The translations under genes and the position numbers were made by a program. Positions 56,401-64,000 of a DNA stretch of 64,000 bases are shown piece by piece (positions within the stretch are counted from its first letter, which is position 1; every line of letters starts with the position of its first letter). Where the stretch lies: assembly GCA_016617855.1 (NCBI GenBank), contig JAECUM010016672.1:1-64000 (forward strand). Direction: 5' to 3'. The notes below the pieces were generated by a model, which was not told the origin of the DNA, searched no databases, and saw only the letters and a list, made by a program, of their open reading frames with translations. This DNA is from Megalonaias nervosa (lineage: Eukaryota; Mollusca; Bivalvia; Unionida; Unionidae).

Positions 56401-57450
56401 GGTCAGCGTGGAATTGTTCAAAGCTCTGGACCTGGGATACCAATTGTTTTAAGTGTACGAAATTTACCACCTTCCCAAGAGAGAACAATACCACAAGGGT
56501 GACGAGTCTCAGAAAGGCATTTTCTCGGACTACGTGGATGCCTTTTGGAACTGAAACAAGAAGCCAGTGGCTATCCTTCCTGGTGCCAGACTCTCGAAGA
56601 CCAAAAGACATTCAAAGAGAAATACTGGGAACAGGAAGGCATCCCTTTAGACCACATCGAGAAAAACGAAGGAAGGCGATCACTTGCCAAAGTGATGCTA
56701 AATTGCTTGTGAGACAAAATGGCACAACGACCGTGTTTATCCAAGACAGTGTATTTGACAGAACCTTCCAACTTCTTCCAGATGATTCACGACAAAAGCA
56801 AACACATGAAACACGTGGACGTCCTTCGTGAGGACTTGATCCTGGTTAATTACGAAGAAGAACTGGACTTCGTAGAAGCTGACGAATTTGGAAATGTCAT
56901 CATTGCGGTCTACATGACAGCCCATGCTCGCTTAAAATTGTACGAAGCTGTACACTAGTTAGGAGATCGTGTGTTGTACTTTGACACGGTGAGTTGCATC
57001 TACATCGATAATCTGGGTCAACTTTACCTTGACATCGAGGGACACCGTTTAGGAGCCTGGATGGACGAACACCCAGACGACAAGATTCTAAGTTTTGCTA
57101 GTGGCGGTCCTAAACGTTACGGCTACGAACACCGGGTCCAACAAGGAGAAGTGCACACCGAGTGTAAAGTGAAAGGATTGACTCTGTGTTATCGCACCAG
57201 TCAAGTGGTGAACTTTGGGGTACTGAAAGAAGCCTTGCAATGTGGAAAGGATCAAGATTATAAAGTGACCACCTACCAACCTCACAAGATTGTACGTTTA
57301 GCCACACATCAAATCGTCAGTCGGTCTTTGGAAAAAATGTATCAAATCGTGTACCAGAAGCGAGTGCGAATTCCCAAGCACTTCAATTTACTGTACAGAC
57401 ACGCTGATATTGGTCGGCATATAAAAAGGAAAAATGTCCAATACCGATAG
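53415..57450 (+). pseudogene. Polinton protein-primed DNA polymerase B (near full length, decayed)
   Basis: Starts MKRSHHFVEKGEESKRQKHD, passes an acidic Ser-rich linker, YYHIRET, then after a frameshift SPVWIEFSSPSALTP and QQSNDKFHITDEKATLF. A Cys/His-rich region follows (CCEKCDYGYSNREQHRHCG, with a stop near 54557). The exonuclease domain is intact in one frame, 54851-55816, preceded by the start of ExoI: FFDFECMQ, AHNFSGYDGQFLLK and YCRSDVEIL. The polymerase domain has motif A as IVCSLYPYV (Asp to Ile), motif B as MLNCL with a TGA where Trp is usual (56710-56712), and motif C as YFDTVSCIYID (second Asp to Val). The C-terminus includes CKVKGLTL and ends at 57450. This polymerase would have replicated the element by protein priming. 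Confidence 0.88.
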
Positions 57451-57460
57451 TTTATTGTAA

Positions 57461-57649
57461 CTACAAAGACCAATAGCCAGCAGCTCCCATCCCTAGTAAG
57501 ATTGCAGCGTCCTTGTTGAACCCTTCCTCCACACCCCAACGAGAAGAACTTAAAGCATGCGTTAAAAAGATGATGCCAACTCCTACTTCGACAGAAGTGA
57601 AAAGGAAAGAAGGGAAACCAGAAGTTAGAGAAAGGAAGACGAAAGCCAT
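57461..57649 (-). CDS. hypothetical small membrane protein
   Basis: A 62-residue minus frame with two hydrophobic segments (FVFLSLTSGFPSFLFTSVEV and DAAILLGMGAAGYWSL). It sits just downstream of polymerase B in convergent orientation. No family recognised; it could be a chance frame in a truncated virion gene. Confidence 0.25.
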   Translation of the reverse strand: MAFVFLSLTSGFPSFLFTSVEVGVGIIFLTHALSSSRWGVEEGFNKDAAILLGMGAAGYWSL

Positions 57650-57695
57650 CTAATTACCATAACCACCGCCACCACTATCCTCGACTGCTACTCCC

Positions 57696-58412
57696 GTGGC
57701 ACATCAGACACGTAAAGCCGTTTCCAAACCACCACCTATTGCCATCAAAAGTATCATCAGCGAAGAGTGGGTGACTTATTTAAAAAATGGAGAATGTGTT
57801 AGGCAGCATTTACTACGATCCAGACCATCCTGCAGGTTTGGAGGAGTTCAGAAATTGTATCGTGCTGCCAAAACTCGACTGAAAAGTGTCCGTTTACCTC
57901 AGGTATCACCCGGTTTATCATGGGGTGTTCTACTTAAAACGTTTCATGTACAACTCAAGCATTTCACCGACCCAGACATGTTATTGTTTACAGAGCAGAT
58001 GGTGCGAGGGGGAATCTCCGTCGTCACCAAAAGCGTGCCATCGCCAACAACAAATACATGTACAACTAAGATCCCAATAAACCTTCCATATATATCATTT
58101 ATCTCGACGCCAACAATCTCCACAGGTGGATTTCACTGGATATCGGGTGAACAGGTTATGCAGGAACGTGCTGACGGTTATGTGGACGACGTTGCCTATT
58201 TTGTCGAAGTCTCCTTGACCTACCCACAACACGTACATGCTCTACACAACGATTATTCCTTCTTCGCTGAACAACTATTAGTATTCAATGAGATGCTCCC
58301 CCCGAAACAACTAGCACAAAAAGACAGGTTTGGCCTTGGAGATATCAAGGTAAAAAAAATACATATACCCAGTGTCATGAACAAGACTAATGACATCATG
58401 AGCTACCGTTTA
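57696..58412 (+). pseudogene. integrase N-terminus joined to a second-family Polinton polymerase B
   Basis: The first part, MAHQTRKAVSKPPPIAIKSI to VTYLKNGEC, then in the next frame GSIYYDPDHPAGF and back to GGVQKLYRAAK, is the N-terminal helical domain of a Polinton integrase. From about 57895 the same frame enters a different polymerase B: SPGLSWGVLLKTFHVQLKHF, TDPDMLLFTEQMVRGGISVV. Motif A appears as YIIYLDANNL in a neighbouring frame (58080-58110), but the following Tyr-Gly segment is deleted, and STGGFHWIS resumes in the first frame. The C-terminal part of this piece (VEVSLTYPQHVHALHNDYSF, GLGDIKVKKIHIPSVMNKTN) ends at the MITE at 58422. Confidence 0.75.
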
Positions 58413-58421
58413 CTAGATCAG

Positions 58422-58879
58422 GTGTAGTCCGATAAATCAACCCCCCCAAATCGGTGTTGATATTGATGGACGATATGTCGGTCTGATGACACCTGTTCAT
58501 TAAAATGCGCAATTTTGCTGCATGCAAATCATTCCGGAACAATCCTGTGTACACTTTAGACACATGCCGATAATTAGTAACAGCCATATCTAGCACAAAA
58601 TTTAAAATGGCCACAGGACAGAAGGTTGTGCTATTCCACATGGATTTAAAAGTCACCAAACATAGAATTTGTTCCGGAAATATAATGTACATGTCACCAA
58701 AAGAACCCTTCAGCCGACGGTAGCTCCGCAGCCACGAGAAGTACCGATAAGTGTATAAAATGTACACCGATGTGTGCAGACAAAAGTTGTAGCGAATAAT
58801 CGCAGCTTTCAATGAATAGGTGATATCAGTCCCTAACCCGAAAATAAGCATCATGGGGGGTGGGGTGTGATTTATCGGT
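58422..58879. mobile_element. foldback MITE, 458 bp, 9-bp target duplication
   Basis: Flanked by perfect CTAGATCAG duplications at 58413-58421 and 58880-58888. The ends carry CCGATAAATCA and its inverse TGATTTATCGG. Similarity of the inverted arms continues inward for about 100 bp (for example ACACCTGTTCATTAAAATGC left against CACCTATTCATTGAAAGCTG read from the right). A 152-codon minus frame spans it but is an effect of the fold. No transposase, so it was mobilised in trans. The length of the duplication does not fix the superfamily. Confidence 0.85.
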
Positions 58880-58888
58880 CTAGATCAG

Positions 58889-59350
58889 CGCTGAGACACG
58901 TACTGGTGCTTGATAAAATTCATCGTGTACTGAAGTTTAATCAGGCTCCGTGGATGAAAAGTTACATTGACTTCAATACATCGCAACGAACCAAAGTTAA
59001 CATGGACTTCGACAAAGATTTCGTCAAACTCATGAACAAGACCTTCTTCGGAAAGACCATCGAAAACACAAGAAAACGGAGAAACATTGAAATCGTTAAA
59101 TACTTGCGACGACGTGATAAACTTGTCTCATCGGATGCCTTCATGCACATGAAAATCTTTGACGAAGAGTTAGTCGAGATGGAATCCAGAAAAACCAACT
59201 TAAACTAGGTAAACCCATTTACGTTGGAGCCGCTGTACTCGATCTTTTGAAAATGCTCGTGCTCGATTTCCTTTATAGATCTATATAGTCGATGTACGGA
59301 GATTGTGCTAGTCTGCTCATGACGGATACCGATTCACTCATCTATAAGAT
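58889..59350 (+). pseudogene. second-family polymerase B, middle part
   Basis: Continues the polymerase after the MITE: HRVLKFNQAPWMKSYIDFNT, then motif B region DFVKLMNKTFFGKTIEN and a basic stretch, a frame change near 59208, GAAVLDLLKMLVLDF, and motif C LLMTDTDSLIY (59316-59345) with both aspartates intact. It is cut at 59350 by a LINE. Confidence 0.8.
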
Positions 59351-60026
59351 AATAATAATAATAATGAGGACTTTGTATAGCGCCTAATCTTTAGAAGCTC
59401 TAAGTGCTTTACAACATTTGACAACACTTAGAAAACATATGCAATGATATGATTACAAAAATGAAATCAAACTCCACGAAATTAGAAAACAAAAAACATG
59501 CTGTAAATATTTAATGTAAGGAAACATTATTAGGTCTTTAAGCCTGTTCTTGCAGTTGAAATAGGCGAGTTTTAAGAGCGTTCTTGAATGAAATCACTGT
59601 GTCTTTGTGTCTAAGTTCAGTGGACAATTCGTTCCACGTTTCTGGGCCCTGGTGTGCAAGAGAACGTTGTCCATATGATTTAATTTTCATAGTGGGAATA
59701 ATGAGAATACGAGTGTCAGAGGGGGAGCGTAAGTATCTTGCTGGTGTGTACACGTGGGTGAGGTCAGATAGGTATGTTGCACTGGAGCCCGTCATTGAAA
59801 CGTAGCACAGAGAACAAATTTTGTGTTTAATTCTCGATCGAATGAATAGCCACTGTAGGGTACAGAGCAGGGGGGAGGCGTGCTCTGATCGTGGTACTCT
59901 AAGGATGATCCGAGAAGCTGTGTTTTGAACTTTTTGAAGTTTCTGGAGTAGATATTTAGACGAACCAGACAGAATTGAGTTACAATAGTCCAGTCTTGAA
60001 TGTACTAAGGAACACACAAGATTTAC
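59351..60026 (-). mobile_element. 5'-truncated LINE with RT C-terminal end and (ATT)n tail
   Basis: The minus strand reads SRLDYCNSILSGSSKYLLQK, then LQWLFIRSRIKHKICSLCYV, GQRSLAHQGPETWNELSTEL and FKNALKTRLFQLQEQA before a stop at 59538. This is the conserved C-terminal region of CR1/jockey-type LINE ORF2. A 3' region follows, ending in (ATT)n at 59351-59364 (read on the minus strand). The flanking AAGAT at 59346-59350 and 60027-60031 is a short target duplication, and the polymerase frame resumes right after it. The 5' end is missing, as is usual for LINE copies. Confidence 0.85.
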
Positions 60027-60240
60027 AAGATTCAAACAGAAGATGTTTACCAGGATATATACGATCACCAAGAACACTTTGACCTCAGTGATTATCCAGA
60101 AGATAACCCGCTTTACTGTACAGATAAGAAAAAGGTTCTTGGAAAGTTCAAGGACGAAGCCAATGGTGATCTCATATTCGAATTCATCGCACTAAGATCA
60201 AAATGTACTGTTTCACAACAAACACAGGCGACTTAGTGAC
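60027..60240 (+). pseudogene. second-family polymerase B, C-terminal part
   Basis: Directly after the LINE the reading KIQTEDVYQDIYDHQEHFDL and SDYPEDNPLY, then KKVLGKFKDEANGDLIFEFI is the segment after motif C in this polymerase family. It stays in phase with the upstream piece across the single target-site copy. A frame change near 60205 and the end at about 60240 follow. The final part of the domain is missing. Confidence 0.75.
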
Positions 60241-60289
60241 TACCCTTGCAAAATTGGTTACCAAACCCCACTTTTCTGCGACTGAGTGA

Positions 60290-60745
60290 CCCTACCCCGG
60301 CTCAGGTGGGCTGAGGTTAAGGTGTAGGAAGCATTGTTTTCAGAAATAAACAACAGAACTAGCTATGATTGGTGCATTATGGAAGAGTTGTAGTTTCTGC
60401 AACGCTTAAAAAAATGTTGAGTATTTTAGAAACATGTGAAATTATCTTAATTCATATCTAGATCATATTTGGTATTTTTTTATGATTTTTTTTAAATGTC
60501 ATAAACATCACTGAAAATGCATCTGTTGTAGCTGGTAACTCTTAACCTTGTTTGGTCCCTGCAGAGTTATTTCTCTAAATTGCAATAAAGTACATGTTTC
60601 TGTCCTTGTCAAATTGACGATCCAACATTGTTCTCTATGACAGTCTGACAAGCATGCTGAGGTAGGATAGAAAGTATATTTATTTCACAAAACATTAGCA
60701 TTGAGGTCTATGGAAATACAGTTGGTACCGTGATACCTACAACAT
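60290..60745 (-). mobile_element. LTR-like segment downstream of Gypsy pol (copy 2)
   Basis: Homologue of 49560-50030. Here it follows directly after the RNase H end, so the integrase region is deleted in this copy. Confidence 0.5.
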
Positions 60746-61380
60746 TAACAGATATGAACTGAACATAAGCGTCTGCAACTTCAGAATGTTTACAGCATTC
60801 AGTTCCAGCCTTGGGATGTCGCGAAATGTAATCTGCTGCATTTGTTTTACCTGGTTTGTAAACTACTTTGAAACGGTATGCTTGTAATCTCAATCGCCAT
60901 CTCTCGATTCTTGCAGACGGTCGTGATTTTAGATTGTTGAAAATAATTTCCAGGGGCTTGTGGTCACTGATTAGCTTATATGTATGACCAAAACAGGTAC
61001 GGATGGAAGTGCTCACAAGTCCAAACTTTTGCCTCACGTTCCGCCCATGAATACCAATTTTCCACCTCTGAAAGTGTTCTGCTGGCATAAGCAATAACCT
61101 TTCCATTATGAGTTAATAATGCGCCTAGACCGACAGGAGTTGCATCTGCAATTAATTGCGTTTCCTTATTAGGATCGAAATACGCTTGTACTGTGTTATT
61201 TGTTAAATTCTGTTTGAGTTTTTCAAACAATTTATCGTGTTTTTCAGTCCATTCCCATGGCTGATTTTGTCTGGTTAAGGCTTGAAGAGGCTCATTGATT
61301 GTTGAACAGTTAGGGATAAATCGTCATAGTTGGTCATGCCTAGAAATTTACGTACTTCTGATATGTTTGATGGCATGCAG
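60708..61380 (-). pseudogene. Gypsy reverse transcriptase end and RNase H, decayed
   Basis: Minus strand: VRKFLGMTNYDDL near 61345 (RT connection), then FEKLKQNLTNNTVQAYFDPN, LIADATPVGLGALLTHNGKV (first RNase H Asp), YASRTLSEVENWYSWAEREA, and in the next frame YKLISDHKPLEIIFNNLKS and FKVVYKPGKTNAADYISRHP. These are standard Gypsy RNase H motifs. Coding stops after ADAYVQFISVN, where the LTR-like segment begins. Frameshifts lie near 61240 and 61000. Confidence 0.8.
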
Positions 61381-61574
61381 CAAACGAAGTACACAAAAAT
61401 TATATTATATCCATTTCAAATAAGGAAGATAACTATACACATAATTTCATTACTGCATGTACTGCATTATATTACTATTCTTGATTTTATACATATTTAT
61501 GCATCCTATGCATTTCCTTTTTGACAATTCATAAACCCATGTATGCGGAACTTAAAACAATATCCGTTAAAAAA

Positions 61575-61735
61575 TGACCCGGAAATCTGATCAAAATTCA
61601 ACGCTGAGATCAGTTTTCAACGACTTTGAAATCAAAATTCAGCGTTAACAACTGACACTGGGTCAACTTTCAACGTTGAAAGCAGACCCGGCAGGGTCAG
61701 AAATCAACGGGGTCAAAATTTTATACTACACCGGC
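61575..61735 (-). repeat. GTGTAGTATAAAATTTTGAC repeat, reverse copy
   Basis: Reverse-complement relative of 46812-47005, with the same ordered words and the TGACCC/GGGTCA spacing. Confidence 0.6.
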
Positions 61736-61737
61736 TC

Positions 61738-62394
61738 AAAAGGCCCATGTCTGTATGCAGTATTAAATACTACTATCATATATACTAATATAAATAAAGA
61801 ATACATAAATATCAAATCCTTACTTTTTATTGTGAAATATATATGAATACTGACAAGGAAACTAAACACTCATCTAACTAACACCATTACAGACGGACTT
61901 GATGGATAAAACGGTTGTTAATTGCAGAAGAAAGAATCACGAAAGTCAATGGGGAAGACGCAGAACCACCTCTCCCAATAATTTTGAGTGATAGGTTGTA
62001 AAGACAAAGATAGAGGATGTTTTAAAACAAAATCAGAAACAAACAAACAAACAATAAATAAATATATAAACAATGAGTGTCATGAAAAATGTCATTTAGC
62101 AAAATGCGAAGAAAAAAAGCAGAACAAGCAAAAGTTTAATGACAAAATCTTCATGAAATTTGTAATCAGGGGAATATGGAGAGAAGAAGAAATCCATGGA
62201 AAGACAATGCACATGTATACGAATTCCGATGGTTCAGTAGATATCTGTATCTATAAGAATTCATTGATACTGACGATTCAGTGCACGACAAAGTGGATCC
62301 GGTAAGGTATGTCAAAATCTGAAACAGAACGACATCGAAGTGAAGGACACAATGGGAATTTTGTAGCAAAAAGGGTTATAGAACTGCCAACAGA
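61738..62394. repeat. dispersed repeat block, copy 2
   Basis: Homologue of 35705-36406. It is preceded by the GTGTAGTATAAAATTTT repeat and followed by unrelated sequence, without the telomere-like tract. Confidence 0.8.
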
Positions 62395-62578
62395 AGAAGC
62401 CAAAGAAAGAGAAGGATATGAAAAGCAGTGTTGGTAGTTATGAGCAGACAAAGAAACGACAGTGGAATCCTAAAATAAACGCGACAATGATAGTTTCTCA
62501 CTTGTTATTTATAGTTTTTCTTGGTCTTTTACAGTTTCAGATAACACATAAGAAGTCACACGGTAAGCGGCATGCACG

Positions 62579-62579
62579 A

Positions 62580-62655
<76 letters not shown>

Positions 62656-62670
62656 AGACACACACACAGA
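62579..62670. repeat. compound (CT)n(CA)n microsatellite
   Basis: About 13 CT units followed by about 22 CA units and GA-interrupted CA. Confidence 0.96.
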
Positions 62671-63120
62671 GCAGACACTGGTTATCATGTTAACTGGTTA
62701 TAAGAATCAGCCGCATTATTTAATCAAATTAATGAGAACAAACTGAAATATAGAAAATTTGTAAAATTTGCACGGGTCTGCAGTGTGCTATCAGCAATTC
62801 ACTTGAGTCTTGGTGTTAATCCTCGCTGACGCTGACCGGTGCTTCATTATTTGATGTTTATTGATTTAGAAAAAATTGTACAAAAGTGTCAGCGACTTAG
62901 AACAGATACAGATATTACAGAAATGTTGTCATTAATGAGAGAAAGAAAACAGGATAAGGAATTGTTGGGTAAGGCAAGGCGAATGACTTTGACTACCAAT
63001 TTCTAATACGGCTTTGAAAACAATATCAATTTTAACTGCAGGTTACAGTTCAGTTCAAAAAAAAAAAAAAAAAAATGATTAGATGCTCATTTAAAAACAA
63101 CGACGAAAGTATTGTGAAAC
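62671..63120. other. no gene seen
   Basis: AT-rich sequence with an A run at 63058-63075. Nothing recognised. Confidence 0.4.
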
Positions 63121-63126
63121 TGTATT

Positions 63127-63442
63127 ATTGTTGTTGTTGTTGTTTCTGCAAGGTCGGGTTTCTATTCTTGTAATCCCTAAAAATATTTTATACAAAACAA
63201 GCTAATAAAAGGTATATTCAATTTTAAAAAAGAAGAAAAAAGGTTGCCATGGTTGTATATCGTTTAGATTTATATTCATGATTATACATTTGATTGGTGT
63301 ATCTTATATTGAAAGAATTTGGAATGTTTATTCTTTTTCAGGTTTTATTTCATATATTATTTCTGACTTAATAAAGTTCTGTAGTTTATTTGTTCGGAAG
63401 TTATCACAATGCAATTTGTCTATTTAATTAAGCTTTTAATTT

Positions 63443-63540
<98 letters not shown>

Positions 63541-64000
63541 ACTGGTTACCTAAATCAAAATTAAAAACATTTGATTATCACAGAAACAATAAATATTTAC
63601 AAATACATGCATAAAATCATCACATACATGACAAAATTCTTTTCAGAGTTTTATTTCCCCTTCTCAGGCTTTTTTTTTTTTTTTTTTTGCATTTTCCGGC
63701 ATTTCTTTTGTGGCGTTTTCCGGTCTTTCTATGGACCCTAAACCATAAACTTTTGAACCTTGTTCAGTGGTAAGTCCCATTGTCCACGATGTAGCCCATA
63801 CCACTACTACTGTCAATTGTACAAAATTTTATTTATTGCATTATTCAAAGATGCAAATACGAATTTGCAATTTTGCTTTTTATGATGGCAATAATACAGG
63901 ATCTATTAGATTCTTTATGATGCTCGAATCAGAAAGGAAATTCTATTATTGTATTCGCTGGATGGAAACAGAGTTGAACAAATCTCAACCAGTCCTTGTC
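63127..64000 (+). mobile_element. repeat unit C, right part, cut by window end
   Basis: From TTTCTGCAAGGTCGGG (63143) it follows unit B from about 21480, including the inverted right end (GGCGTTTTCCGGTCTTTCTA) and the downstream frame. That frame (from about 63769, VSPIVHDVAHTTTT) is open for at least 77 codons to the last base of the window, including SIRFFMMLESERKFYYCIRW. It contains an (ATCT)n-(TA)n microsatellite at 63441-63537 that A and B lack. Confidence 0.65.
63441..63537. repeat. (ATCT)n and (TA)n compound microsatellite
   Basis: About eleven ATCT units grade into about 26 TA units. Confidence 0.96.

Noticed and set aside
58396..58854. 152-codon minus frame
   Set aside because: It lies almost entirely within the foldback MITE and has no recognised domain.

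Overview
The window looks like accessory, repeat-dominated DNA of a metazoan, most likely a marine invertebrate such as a bivalve mollusc. This is inferred from C2H2 zinc-finger genes with animal TGEKP linkers, a short TTAGGG-type interstitial telomere tract, tRNA-derived SINEs with CA or CAA tails, an RTE-like LINE, Gypsy retrotransposons and several Polinton/Maverick (adintovirus-like) remnants. No rRNA, CRISPR or bacterial operon structure is present. Almost every coding region is broken by stops or frameshifts, so most CDS-like entries are fossils. Protein-level calls come from reading the sequence and were not confirmed by a database search.

Layout. 0-4.7 kb: a Polinton-like remnant with a zinc-ribbon gene, an HNH-type endonuclease start, a coiled-coil virion-like gene, pX-like core proteins, an adenovirus-type maturation protease and a fibre-like gene. 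4.7-7.6 kb: AT-rich tandem repeats, four copies of a 46-bp conserved core and a hairpin-bearing SINE. 7.6-8.3 kb: a second HNH + zinc-ribbon pair in opposite orientation next to a (TA)n tract. 8.4-17.4 kb: a second Polinton-like remnant with fibre, packaging ATPase, coiled-coil protein, a capsid-like strand segment, the polymerase B N-terminus and a divergent CCHC gene, interrupted by a minisatellite and a SINE. 17.4-24.5 kb: two near-tandem copies (A and B) of a 2-kb repeat with inverted ends, bearing SINEs with clear target-site duplications, flanked by an outer inverted repeat and a 57-bp minisatellite.

25.6-28.9 kb: two LINE fragments bracketing a zinc-finger fragment. 28.9-35.0 kb and 42.2-46.1 kb: two copies of a segmental duplication, each with a C2H2 zinc-finger gene on the minus strand. 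The right-hand copy keeps ten intact fingers in one open frame and the left-hand copy is a pseudogene. 36.4-40.4 kb: the 5' part of a Gypsy-like element (candidate LTR, gag, protease start) next to a telomeric tract. 47.2 kb: a possible SWIM-domain exon. 49.5-51.6 and 60.3-61.4 kb: two minus-strand Gypsy pol fragments sharing the same 0.45-kb downstream segment.

51.6-60.2 kb: a composite of two Polinton fragments with polymerases of different families. The first has divergent integrase and polymerase B whose exonuclease motifs survive while its three polymerase motifs are mutated. The second is split by a 458-bp foldback MITE with a 9-bp target duplication and by a 5'-truncated LINE. The last kilobase holds a third copy of the A/B repeat, whose short conserved reading frame is still open at the window edge.
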